Assembly (NCBI GenBank): GCA_944320865.1
Contig: CALUJC010000002.1
Coordinates: 59,168 to 123,167, forward strand
Length of the DNA stretch: 64,000 nt
Direction of reading: 5' to 3'
DNA from: an uncultured Bacteroides sp.
Lineage (GTDB): Bacteria; Bacteroidota; Bacteroidia; Bacteroidales; Bacteroidaceae
Positions 9,129 to 17,607 of this stretch are shown piece by piece; the stretch's first letter is position 1; the number at the start of each line of letters is the position of its first letter. The notes under the pieces were generated by a model. That model worked only from the letters and a program-made list of their open reading frames with translations, ran no database searches and was not told where the DNA came from. A program made the translations under genes and the position numbers.

Positions 9129-10793
9129 ATGTTGCGTTCGCTTTCCATACAAAACTATGCACTTATTGAGCAGCTTGACATAGATTTTGAAAGTGGCTTT
9201 TCGGTGATAACCGGTGAAACGGGTGCGGGAAAGTCTATTATCTTAGGAGCTATAGGCCTGTTGTTGGGGCAACGTGCTGATGTACGGACCATTCGGCCCA
9301 ATACTTCCAAGTGCGTTATTGAAGCGCATTTTGATATTTCTTCTTATGGCATGCGCCCTTTCTTTGACGAGCAGGAACTGGAGTATGACGCTGAGTGCAT
9401 CTTGCGTCGTGAGCTGTATGCCTCGGGAAAGAGCCGTGCTTTCATTAACGACACGCCGGCATCTTTGGCGCAGATGAAAGAATTGGGCGAGCAGTTGGTG
9501 GATGTCCATTCTCAACATCAAAATCTGTTGTTGAACAAAGAGGGGTTCCAATTGAATGTATTGGATATACTTTCTCATAATGACAATGCTTTATCAGTTT
9601 ATCAGAAAGTTTATAAAGAGTGGAAACAAGCCCAAGGTGATTTGGAGGCTTTGATTGCCCGTGCGGAGCAAGCCAAGTCGGACGAAGATTATATCCGCTT
9701 CCAGTTGGAGCAGTTGGATGAAGCACGGCTGGAAGCCGGCGAGCAAGAAGAACTAGAGCAGGAAGCCGAGACGTTAAGCCATGCAGAGGAAATCAAAGCA
9801 GGCTTGTATAAAGCCACTCAGTTACTTGATGCAGATGATGGTGGTTCGCTTGATGCATTGAAAGAATGTCGGGGAGTAATGGACGGGTTGCGTGGAGTAT
9901 ATGCTCCTGCAGGAGAGTTGGCCGAGCGCTTGAATGCTGTTTATATAGAATTAAAAGACATTGCTCACGAAATGAGCAATAACGAGGAAGAAGTAGAGTT
10001 CAACCCGGAGCGTCTGGAAGAAGTAAACAGCCGCCTGAATCTGATATATTCTTTGCAACAAAAGCATCGGGTCTCCACCGTCGATGAATTGCTGGCGCTG
10101 GCAGATGATTACAGGGCAAAACTTTCTGCTATCGTGTCTTCCGATGAAGACATCGAGCATATGAGGCAGCAGTGCGAAGCTTTATATAAAGAAGTCGTCC
10201 GCATGGCAGTAGGGCTGACCGAGGCTCGTACACGGGCTGCACGCTTGGTAGAGCAGCAGATGGCAAGTCGGCTGATACCACTTGGCATGCCCAACGTGCG
10301 CTTCGTGGTGGACATGGGGCAGCGGAAAGAACCGGGCATGTATGGTATGGATACGGTTACCTTTTTGTTCTCTGCCAATAAGAATGGGGCTTTGCAAAGT
10401 ATATCTTCGGTCGCATCGGGAGGTGAGATTGCCCGTGTCATGTTGTCCGTAAAGGCGATGATAGCCGGAGCCGTAAAACTTCCTACTATTATCTTCGATG
10501 AAATAGACACAGGGGTTTCCGGTGAGATAGCCGACCGCATGGCCGACATTATGCAGGAAATGGGCGATGGCGGACGTCAGGTCATCAGCATCACCCACCT
10601 GCCGCAAATAGCGTCAAGAGGCAGAGTGCATTATAAAGTGTATAAACAAGATAATGAAAACGAAACCAACAGCCACATCCGGCGCTTGGCGGATAGTGAA
10701 CGGGTTGAGGAAATTGCACACATGTTGAGCGGGGCTACCTTGACCGAGGCAGCGTTGGATAATGCAAGGGAATTATTGGGTGTTTCCCGATAA
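9129..10793 (+). CDS. recN: DNA repair protein RecN
   Basis: SMC-like ATPase that acts early in double-strand break repair. The 554 residues include the Walker A motif GETGAGKS near residue 30, long coiled-coil stretches from about 150 to 370 rich in Glu, Gln and Leu, the ABC signature VASGGEIARVML, and Walker B IIFDEIDTGVSG. The end carries the D-loop/His switch region ISITHLPQIASRG. Length and order are normal for RecN. It belongs to the run from dnaN to ridA. Confidence 0.97.
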   Translation: MLRSLSIQNYALIEQLDIDFESGFSVITGETGAGKSIILGAIGLLLGQRADVRTIRPNTSKCVIEAHFDISSYGMRPFFDEQELEYDAECILRRELYASGKSRAFINDTPASLAQMKELGEQLVDVHSQHQNLLLNKEGFQLNVLDILSHNDNALSVYQKVYKEWKQAQGDLEALIARAEQAKSDEDYIRFQLEQLDEARLEAGEQEELEQEAETLSHAEEIKAGLYKATQLLDADDGGSLDALKECRGVMDGLRGVYAPAGELAERLNAVYIELKDIAHEMSNNEEEVEFNPERLEEVNSRLNLIYSLQQKHRVSTVDELLALADDYRAKLSAIVSSDEDIEHMRQQCEALYKEVVRMAVGLTEARTRAARLVEQQMASRLIPLGMPNVRFVVDMGQRKEPGMYGMDTVTFLFSANKNGALQSISSVASGGEIARVMLSVKAMIAGAVKLPTIIFDEIDTGVSGEIADRMADIMQEMGDGGRQVISITHLPQIASRGRVHYKVYKQDNENETNSHIRRLADSERVEEIAHMLSGATLTEAALDNARELLGVSR

Positions 10794-10817
10794 CAAGATA
10801 AAAAATAGAGTAGATTA

Positions 10818-11576
10818 ATGATTGACAAGAGTGAAATGATATTCGGTGTACGCGCCGTGATAGAAGCCATACAGGCTGGGAAGGATATTGATAAGGTATT
10901 AATAAAAAAGGATATACAAAGTGAATTATCCCGTGAACTGTTTGCAGCGTTGAAAGGCTCGCTTATTCCGGTACAAAGGGTACCGGTGGAGCGTTTAAAC
11001 CGCATCACCCGCAAGAACCATCAAGGGGTAGTGGCCTATGTTTCGGCAGTAACCTATCAGCATGTGGAAGACCTTGTACCTAATCTTTTTGAGCAAGGCA
11101 AAACGCCCTTCTTTGTCATGCTGGACGGCATTACCGATGTGCGGAACTTCGGGGCCATCGCCCGTACGTGCGAGTGTGCTGCCGTAGATGCGGTAATCAT
11201 TCCGGCCAAGAATAGTGTGACGGTAAATGCCGATGCCGTAAAAACATCGGCAGGTGCTTTGCATACCTTGCCCGTGTGTCGTGAACAAAGCCTTACTGAT
11301 ACATTGAAATATCTTAAGGAGTGTGGATTCCGGCTGATTGCAGCAACCGAGAAGGGAGATTACGATTATACTCGTGGAGAGTATACCGGTCCGTTATGCC
11401 TTATCATGGGAGCTGAGGATAAAGGCGTCGCCTACGAACATTTGGCTTTGTGCGATGAATGGGTAAAAATACCTATGTTGGGCACTATTGAGTCGCTTAA
11501 CGTGTCGGTTGCCGCTGGTATTTTGATATACGAAGTGGTAAAGCAAAGGATAGAGGAGCCCAATGCAAAACATTGA
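10818..11576 (+). CDS. rlmB: SpoU-family 23S rRNA (guanosine-2'-O-) methyltransferase, RlmB-like
   Basis: A TrmH/RlmB-type knotted methyltransferase of 252 residues. The N-terminal substrate-binding domain (FGVRAVIEAIQAGKDIDKVL) is of the L30e-like SpoU type. The catalytic knot has the three SpoU motifs: DGITDVRNFGAIARTCE (motif 1 with Asn and Arg), CLIMGAEDKGV (motif 2), and IPMLGTIESLNVSVAAGILIYE (motif 3). In E. coli the closest function is 2'-O-methylation of G2251 in 23S rRNA. The exact target here is by analogy. It follows recN by 24 bases. Confidence 0.88.
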   Translation: MIDKSEMIFGVRAVIEAIQAGKDIDKVLIKKDIQSELSRELFAALKGSLIPVQRVPVERLNRITRKNHQGVVAYVSAVTYQHVEDLVPNLFEQGKTPFFVMLDGITDVRNFGAIARTCECAAVDAVIIPAKNSVTVNADAVKTSAGALHTLPVCREQSLTDTLKYLKECGFRLIAATEKGDYDYTRGEYTGPLCLIMGAEDKGVAYEHLALCDEWVKIPMLGTIESLNVSVAAGILIYEVVKQRIEEPNAKH

Positions 11577-11607
11577 CAATGTCTTTGAAATAGAAAGGAA
11601 ATAACAG

Positions 11608-13314
11608 ATGAAAGTAAAACTAACCTTGTTTTTAGTATGCTGCCTTGGCTGGTCACAAAGTCTGTTGGCTCAAGCCCCGAAGTGGGTGGAAAAAGCCAAA
11701 GAGGCGGTATTTTCCATTATCACTTACGGAGAAGATGACAAGATGCTTAATACCGGAAATGGCTTTTTCGTAACACAAGACGGTGTGGCCCTTTCCGACT
11801 ACGCCTTGTTTAAAGGAGCCCAACGTGCAGTGGCCATCAATAGCAAGGGGGAACAAATGCCGGTGAAGGCTATTATGGGAGCCGATGATATGTATGATGT
11901 CATTAAGTTCCGCGTAGAGATTCCAGACAAGAAAGTTTCAGCCCTGACCGTGTCAGAAGTTGTGCCACAACCCGGTGCAGAAGTCTTTCTGTTGCCATAT
12001 TCTACCCGTAAAGACCGTTCATGTACTTCGGGAAAGGTGAAAGCTGCCGACCCGGTAGAAGGTTCCTATCAATATTATACACTCAGCATGCATCTGTCCG
12101 ATAAAATGGTGAGCTGTCCTTTGATGACCGCTGAGGGTGAAGTCTTTGGGCTGGCACAGAAATCATCTGGTCAAGATACGGCTACCATATGCTATGCTGT
12201 TGATGCCCGCTATGCCATGTCGCGCCAGATAGCAGCTTTTTCATATGGCGACCTGGCTTTGAAAGGAGTTGGCATCAAGAAAGCCCTTCCCGATACAGAA
12301 GAACAGGCTCTTGTATTTCTCTTTGTCGTATCTTCACAGGTGTCCGCCACTGAATACATGTCTCTGTTGAATGATTTCATCGCTCAATATCCGGAAAGCC
12401 CCGATGGCTATTTGCGTCGTGCCACCCAGCAACTCGCTCTTGCGCAAGACGAGGCTTCGATGGAGAAAGTAGAGGCCGACTTGGATAAGGCACTCAAAGT
12501 CGCGCGTCAAGAAGATGACGTATATTACAATCGTGCCCGTACCATCTATAATTATCTGCTGACCAATCCTGCTGCGCCTTATAAAGGATGGACCTTCGAT
12601 ACAGCCCTGCAAGAAGTACGTTCTGCCATAGGCAAGAACAATTTGCCATTATATATGCAATTGGAGGCAGATATACTGTTTGCCAAGCAAGACTATGCAG
12701 GCGCGTCTGCCGTTTATGAGAAGGTGAATGCCACCAATTTTGCCTCAGCTGCTACATATTATAGTGCAGCCCGCACCAAGCAACTGATGCAAGCCCCTCA
12801 AGAAGAGACGTTGGCTCTGATGGACAGCTGCGTGTCGCGCCTTGCCACTCCTTACACAGCCGAAGCTGCCCCATATCTGCTGGAGCGTGCCCAAATGCGC
12901 ATGGAGGCAGGAAAGGCGCGTGAAGCGGTGCAAGACTACACGGCATACTACAATGCCGTAAACGGGGAGGTAAACGACGTGTTCTACTATTGGCGTGAAC
13001 AAGCAGCCTTGAAAGCCCGCCAATATCAGATGGCTCTCGATGACTTGGCAAAAGCCATAGAACTTGCTCCTAACGACCTGACTTACCGTGCGGAATTGGC
13101 CGTGGTCAATATCCGTGTGAACCGCTGTGAGGAAGCCTTGAAAGTGCTTGCAGACGCTATAAAGATAGACCCAAGTTATGCTGAAGCTTATCGGCTTATG
13201 GGACTTGCCCAAGTGCAGTTGAAACGGCCCAAAGACGCTTGTGCAAGTTTTGCCAAAGCTAAAGAACTGGGGCATCCGCAAGTGGATGAATTAATCGAGA
13301 AATATTGTAACTGA
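11608..13314 (+). CDS. Secreted TPR protein with degenerate trypsin-like protease domain
   Basis: A 568-residue exported protein: signal peptide residues 1-22 (ending LLAQA), a trypsin/HtrA-like domain at about 28-210, then tetratricopeptide repeats from about 240 to the end (clear units around 455-560). The protease fold is recognisable from GNGFFVTQDGVALSDYALF, which aligns with the HtrA stretch that normally carries the catalytic His in TNxHV. Here the site reads SDYAL, so the His is missing. The usual GNSGGPL nucleophile loop is replaced by KMVSCPL, again lacking the canonical Ser. It is therefore probably a binding or scaffold protein rather than a protease. It sits between the rRNA methylase and ridA. 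Confidence 0.8.
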   Translation: MKVKLTLFLVCCLGWSQSLLAQAPKWVEKAKEAVFSIITYGEDDKMLNTGNGFFVTQDGVALSDYALFKGAQRAVAINSKGEQMPVKAIMGADDMYDVIKFRVEIPDKKVSALTVSEVVPQPGAEVFLLPYSTRKDRSCTSGKVKAADPVEGSYQYYTLSMHLSDKMVSCPLMTAEGEVFGLAQKSSGQDTATICYAVDARYAMSRQIAAFSYGDLALKGVGIKKALPDTEEQALVFLFVVSSQVSATEYMSLLNDFIAQYPESPDGYLRRATQQLALAQDEASMEKVEADLDKALKVARQEDDVYYNRARTIYNYLLTNPAAPYKGWTFDTALQEVRSAIGKNNLPLYMQLEADILFAKQDYAGASAVYEKVNATNFASAATYYSAARTKQLMQAPQEETLALMDSCVSRLATPYTAEAAPYLLERAQMRMEAGKAREAVQDYTAYYNAVNGEVNDVFYYWREQAALKARQYQMALDDLAKAIELAPNDLTYRAELAVVNIRVNRCEEALKVLADAIKIDPSYAEAYRLMGLAQVQLKRPKDACASFAKAKELGHPQVDELIEKYCN

Positions 13315-13342
13315 TGTTTTAATTGATAAGTAAATAGTAAAT

Positions 13343-13717
13343 ATGAAGAAAGTTATTTGCAGTTCCAAAGCACCCGGGGCTATCGGCCCTTACAGCCAGG
13401 CCATTGAAGCCGGAGGGATGGTTTTTGTTTCCGGACAATTGCCCATTGATGCCGCTACCGGACTGATGGCTGAGGGCGCTGAAGCCCAAGCCCGCCAGTC
13501 GTTGGAGAACATCAAGATGATATTGGCGGAAGCCGGGCTCACCATGGCAAGCATCGTGAAAACCACCGTATTCCTGGCCGACATGTCGCTCTTTGCCGAC
13601 ATGAACAAGGTGTATGCCACTTACTTTGAAGGCGACTATCCGGCACGTTCGGCCGTTGCCGTCAAGGAGTTGCCCAAAGGCGCCTTAGTCGAGATTGAGT
13701 GCATTGCGGTGCGCTAA
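13343..13717 (+). CDS. ridA: RidA family reactive enamine/imine deaminase
   Basis: A 124-residue member of the YjgF/YER057c/UK114 family, a trimeric cytosolic enzyme that hydrolyses reactive 2-aminoacrylate and related enamines formed by PLP enzymes. Hallmarks are APGAIGPYSQAIEAGGMVFVSGQLP at the start (quoted only to locate it, residues 10-34), the middle NIKMILAEAGL, and the end PARSAVAVKELPKGALVEIE with the active-site Arg and Glu. Length is typical. Its last 33 bases overlap the end of folC on the other strand. Confidence 0.95.
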   Translation: MKKVICSSKAPGAIGPYSQAIEAGGMVFVSGQLPIDAATGLMAEGAEAQARQSLENIKMILAEAGLTMASIVKTTVFLADMSLFADMNKVYATYFEGDYPARSAVAVKELPKGALVEIECIAVR

Positions 13718-14941
13718 CAAGTCGGCCACAATGAAGTTACTGCCTCCTACGAAGATAAAGTCTTCGGGGAGGCTTTCTTTTTGCGCGGCGCGCACGGCAG
13801 TGGGTACGTCAGGGTAGCACTTCCCCCTCAGGCCTGTCTCGTGGGCACGTCGGGCCAGCTCTTCTTCGGGCAGAGCCCGCTTCACGCTGGCGCGGGTAAA
13901 GTAATAAGTGGCCTCGCGCGGCAACAGGGCCAGCACGCCGCCTATGTCTTTGTCGTTCACCATCCCGATGACGATGCGGAGCGTGCGGTACGTCTGCCTC
14001 TTCAACTGCTCCACCACGTAGCCTATGCCTCCCACGTTGTGCCCGGTGTCGCACATCAGGGTGGGGTGGTCATGCAGTTTCTGCCAGCGCCCCATCAGTC
14101 CCGTCAGTTCCACAACGTGGGCAAAGCCGTTGCGCACGGCCTGTTCGTCCAGCCTGTAGCCAGCCTCCTTTTTCAGCAAAGGCAGGGCGGTGAGCAAGGT
14201 GCGCAGGTTTTTCTGTTGGTAGATGCCTTTCAGTTCAAACTCCAAGCCGGGATAGTCCTCGCGGTCGTTCTCTTCGGCAAAATAGATGGGGGCACCTGCC
14301 TCTTGCGCCTTGCGGAAGAATACCGTGCGTGTCTCCGGTGTAGTCTCGCCTATCACCACGGGGATGCCGGGCTTGATGATGCCTGCTTTCTCGGCGGCTA
14401 TCTGCGCCAAGGTGTGCCCCAGGAATTGGGTATGGTCAAAACTGATGTTGGTAATGATGCACAAGTCGGGCCGGATGATGTTGGTGCAGTCCAGCCTGCC
14501 GCCCATGCCCACCTCTATGACGGCCACGTCCACCCCCTCGTCGGCAAAGTAGCGGAAGGCCATGGCCGTGGTCAGTTCGAAGAAAGAAGGGTGCAGCGGC
14601 TCAAAGAACGCGCGCTCGCGTTCTACGAAGTCCACCACATACGCTTCGGGTACAGGCTTCCCGTCGATGCGGATGCGTTCGCGGAAGTCGAGCAAATGGG
14701 GCGAGGTGTAAAGCCCCGTGCGGTAGCCCGCGCTCTGGAGAATGGCTGCCAACGTGTGCGAGCAAGATCCCTTGCCGTTGGTGCCCGCCACATGGATGGT
14801 GCGGAAGGCGCGGTGCGGATGCCCCAAGTGCGTGTCTAGGGCAAGCGTGTTGTCCAGTCCCTCTTTATAAGCCGAGCCGCCCACTTGCTGAAACATGGGC
14901 GTGCTGTTGTACAAGTAGGCTAATGTGTCCTTATAGTCCAT
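13685..14941 (-). CDS. folC: Folylpolyglutamate synthase / dihydrofolate synthase
   Basis: Mur-ligase-family enzyme of 418 residues that adds glutamate to dihydropteroate and to folates using ATP. The P-loop is TNGKGSCSHTLA, followed by SPHLLDFRERIRIDG, the metal/ATP-binding stretch EVGMGGRLDCTN, and SFDHTQFLGHTL. The C-terminal domain carries CDTGHNVGG. It is convergent with ridA, with a 33-base overlap of coding sequence, and divergent from phoH. Its GC content is clearly higher than that of the genes to its left. Confidence 0.95.
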   Translation of the reverse strand: MDYKDTLAYLYNSTPMFQQVGGSAYKEGLDNTLALDTHLGHPHRAFRTIHVAGTNGKGSCSHTLAAILQSAGYRTGLYTSPHLLDFRERIRIDGKPVPEAYVVDFVERERAFFEPLHPSFFELTTAMAFRYFADEGVDVAVIEVGMGGRLDCTNIIRPDLCIITNISFDHTQFLGHTLAQIAAEKAGIIKPGIPVVIGETTPETRTVFFRKAQEAGAPIYFAEENDREDYPGLEFELKGIYQQKNLRTLLTALPLLKKEAGYRLDEQAVRNGFAHVVELTGLMGRWQKLHDHPTLMCDTGHNVGGIGYVVEQLKRQTYRTLRIVIGMVNDKDIGGVLALLPREATYYFTRASVKRALPEEELARRAHETGLRGKCYPDVPTAVRAAQKESLPEDFIFVGGSNFIVADLLAHRNALNLD

Positions 14942-15006
14942 AGTTTTGTATTATTTAACGGGGTATTGGAACCCCCTATCGCTTTTATCCTTAACTTTAA
15001 GGACGC

Positions 15007-15014
15007 CAAAGTTA
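15007..15014 (-). promoter_or_regulatory. Likely -7 element for folC
   Basis: The minus strand reads TAACTTTG, matching TAnnTTTG, 66 bases before the folC ATG. I see no clear TTTG at the right distance upstream, so only the -7 half is supported. Confidence 0.4.
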
Positions 15015-15038
15015 CACACTATTTAAATCATTACGACT

Positions 15039-16364
15039 ATGGGAGCAAAGAAAAATTTTGTGATTGATACGAACGTTATCCTTCACGACTACAACTGTCT
15101 GAAAAACTTCCAAGAGAACGATGTCTACCTGCCCATTGTGGTGCTTGAGGAGCTGGACAAGTTCAAGAAAGGCAACGAGCAAATCAACTTCAATGCCCGT
15201 GAGTTTGTGCGCGAACTCGACTCCGTCACCGACGACAACCTCTTCACCGACGGTGCCATCCTGGGCCAGGGGATGGGGCGCCTCTTCGTCGTGGCCGGCC
15301 GTGTGGATGCCCCCCGCGTGTATGAGTCCTTCCCCGAGCAGATTCCCGACCACCGCATCCTTGCCGTAACCGACTGGCTGGCACGCAAGCACCCGGACAT
15401 GAAGACGGTGCTCGTCACCAAAGATGTCAACCTGCGCATGAAGGCACGCTCCATAGGCCTGCTGTGCGAAGACTACATCACCGACAAGGTAGCCAATGTA
15501 GACATCTTCGAGAAGTCCAACGAAGTGTTCGAGGGCACCGACCCCGCACTGATAGACCGCATTTACTCCTCGGCCGAGGGAATTGACGTAGGCGAGTTTG
15601 ATTTCAAAGACATTTTGCACCCCAACGACTGCTTCGTCATGAAGAGCGACCGCAACAGTGTATTGGCCCGCTACGACCCGTTTGATCGCACTGTGAAGCG
15701 TGTGCGCAAGGGCAAGCATTACGGCATTGAGCCACGCAACGCCGAGCAGAGCTTTGCCTTCGAGGTGCTGTGCGACCCGCGTGTAAAGCTCGTGGCCGTC
15801 ACCGGCAAGGCCGGCACGGGCAAGACCCTGCTGGCGTTGGCTGCTGCCTTGGGACAGTTGGCCGACTACAAGCAGATACTGCTGGCACGCCCCATTGTGG
15901 CGCTGTCCAACAAAGACATCGGCTTCCTGCCCGGCGACGCCCAAGAGAAGGTGGCCCCCTACATGCAGCCCCTGTTTGACAACCTCAACGTCATCAAGCG
16001 CCAGTTCCAGGCCTCTTCGCCCGAGGTGAAGAGGCTGGACGACATGCAGAAAGCCGGCCAGCTGGTCATCGAGGCACTGGCCTTCATACGCGGGCGCAGC
16101 CTGGGCGAAACCTATTGCATTGTGGACGAAGCCCAGAACCTCACCCCGCACGAGATAAAGACCATCATCACCCGTGCCGGCGAAGGCACCAAGATGGTCT
16201 TCACGGGCGACATCCAGCAGATTGACCAGCCCTATCTGGACAGCCAGTCGAACGGCCTGGTCTACATGATAGACCGCATGCGCGACCAGCACCTCTTTGC
16301 CCACGTCAACCTTGTCAAGGGCGAGCGCAGCGAGCTGAGCGAGTTGGCCAGCAACCTGATGTAG
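15039..16364 (+). CDS. PIN-PhoH family ATPase/ribonuclease
   Basis: A 441-residue protein with an N-terminal PIN nuclease domain (about 1-150, beginning KNFVIDTNVILHD, with acidic residues in LEELDKFKKGNE and VLVTKDVNLRMKA) fused to a PhoH ATPase domain (about 220-440). The ATPase Walker A is TGKAGTGKTLLA and Walker B is CIVDEAQNLTP. PIN-PhoH proteins (PhoH2 type) are reported to be RNA helicase/ribonucleases in other bacteria. That activity is not proven for this group. It stands alone, divergent from folC, with a repeat-hairpin element after it. Confidence 0.92.
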   Translation: MGAKKNFVIDTNVILHDYNCLKNFQENDVYLPIVVLEELDKFKKGNEQINFNAREFVRELDSVTDDNLFTDGAILGQGMGRLFVVAGRVDAPRVYESFPEQIPDHRILAVTDWLARKHPDMKTVLVTKDVNLRMKARSIGLLCEDYITDKVANVDIFEKSNEVFEGTDPALIDRIYSSAEGIDVGEFDFKDILHPNDCFVMKSDRNSVLARYDPFDRTVKRVRKGKHYGIEPRNAEQSFAFEVLCDPRVKLVAVTGKAGTGKTLLALAAALGQLADYKQILLARPIVALSNKDIGFLPGDAQEKVAPYMQPLFDNLNVIKRQFQASSPEVKRLDDMQKAGQLVIEALAFIRGRSLGETYCIVDEAQNLTPHEIKTIITRAGEGTKMVFTGDIQQIDQPYLDSQSNGLVYMIDRMRDQHLFAHVNLVKGERSELSELASNLM

Positions 16365-16437
16365 GCATCTTTATGATGTAATATATTTTCATCGTCTCTC
16401 CGACTTTGTGTCCGACAGGGACCTCGGTCGTACCAAA

Positions 16438-16512
16438 GTCGTACCAAGTTCGTACCATGTTCGTTCCATTTCCGTCGCTATAGAAGCGAACAAGGAGCGA
16501 GCGTGGTACGAC
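16438..16512. repeat. Hairpin-forming interspersed element, copy A
   Basis: Left arm 16438-16463 and right arm 16487-16512 (26 bases each) are imperfect inverted repeats with TGGTACGAC at the outer end. The left side is also a short tandem array of an 11-base unit containing TCGTACCA (from about 16428). The inner loop includes GTCGCTATAGAAG. A near-identical copy lies at 58273-58347. It occupies the gap between the convergent phoH and DUF4249 genes, where a folded RNA could act as a terminator or stabiliser. Nothing else recognisable lies in 16365-16561. Confidence 0.75.
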
Positions 16513-16561
16513 TTTTTGTTGTATGTTTTTACTTCTCGTCTATGCCTTTGGCTGCTTCCGG

Positions 16562-17596
16562 CTACCGGGTGAAACCTTCATAGACCTCGTTTGTCAGCAC
16601 CTGCTCTGGCAGGGAGATGTGCGCCTCGGTGGCGATACAGGCATCCACTATGCCCAGTCCGCCCTGCACGTTGCCGGGTATGATGGCGGGTTCCATCAGC
16701 GTGGTGTCGTAGTTGTCACTCTCCAGCGTGTTGAGGGTGCGCAGGTAGCGGTAGCCCGTCTCGGTGAGGCTGTAGAGGCGGACGGTGATGGTGGTGTTGT
16801 TGGTGTAGGGGCCGAGAAAGTCGGACGGATACCAGTACTCCATCAGGTCTGTATATACGCGGAGGTCGTAGCTTGTGCCGGAGAAGCGGTTGTCGTTGAA
16901 AACGTTATAGAGGTTTTCTATGTAGTTGCCCATGACGTCGTTCTCGTCGGCATCGTCCGGGTCGGTGCTGCCCGGTCGGCCGTCGGTCAGTACCACGTCT
17001 TCACGGTTTATTATTTCCGCTTCCCGGTGCACGTAGATGGTGGTGTCGCGCCCGGCCCAGTTGGTGCCGTCGAAGCGGTTGGTGTAGGCTATGGCGAGGC
17101 GATAGTAGTTGTCCGCTCCGGCAGGGTCGTGCACGGTTATCCGGAAGCGTCGGGCAGGGCTGTAGCTGCCATATTGCTTGATGCGGGCGGGGAAGGTGTC
17201 CACTTGTATGACTTCCGGTGACTGAGGCACGGTTACTTCGCCCGTGGCGTGGTAGCGGCCTTCCTCGGCTACTGCTTCAAGGCGCAGACGGTCGCCGGGG
17301 TGCAGGCGGCTGCGCAAAAGGAAGGTCTTGGTGCGGTCGTCGTACTTGGTTTCTTCGGCCGTTTCGGCTTGCCGGTCGTTGATGTAGAGGGTGACGGTGG
17401 CCTGGGTGACAGGTCGGGTGCTGTGCGGTTCGCTTAGGCAGAGGTGCACAAGGTTTTCTTCCTTGTTGACATCGAGCAGGGCGTTCATCACGAGTTGTGT
17501 TTCTTGGTTGCCGACGTTGTAGGGCAGCTCCCGTTCGCAAGCGGTGAGGAGGGTTGCCGCGAGGAATGCAAGTATAGTATGGTGTAACTGTTTCAT
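16562..17596 (-). CDS. DUF4249 outer-membrane-associated lipoprotein
   Basis: A 344-residue lipoprotein: the signal peptide ends in LLTAC, with Cys19 as the lipidated residue. The mature part is beta-rich (VQVD, ITVHDPAGADNYYRLAI, then a long C-terminal region with GTSYDLRVYT), matching the Bacteroidetes DUF4249 family. These proteins are typically encoded right after a TonB-dependent receptor, as here (11 bases after it), and are thought to be its surface partner, much as SusD is for SusC. It is the last gene of the ECF/FecR/TonB operon. The ligand is unknown. Confidence 0.85.
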   Translation of the reverse strand: MKQLHHTILAFLAATLLTACERELPYNVGNQETQLVMNALLDVNKEENLVHLCLSEPHSTRPVTQATVTLYINDRQAETAEETKYDDRTKTFLLRSRLHPGDRLRLEAVAEEGRYHATGEVTVPQSPEVIQVDTFPARIKQYGSYSPARRFRITVHDPAGADNYYRLAIAYTNRFDGTNWAGRDTTIYVHREAEIINREDVVLTDGRPGSTDPDDADENDVMGNYIENLYNVFNDNRFSGTSYDLRVYTDLMEYWYPSDFLGPYTNNTTITVRLYSLTETGYRYLRTLNTLESDNYDTTLMEPAIIPGNVQGGLGIVDACIATEAHISLPEQVLTNEVYEGFTR

Positions 17597-17607
17597 AAAG
17601 TTTATAT

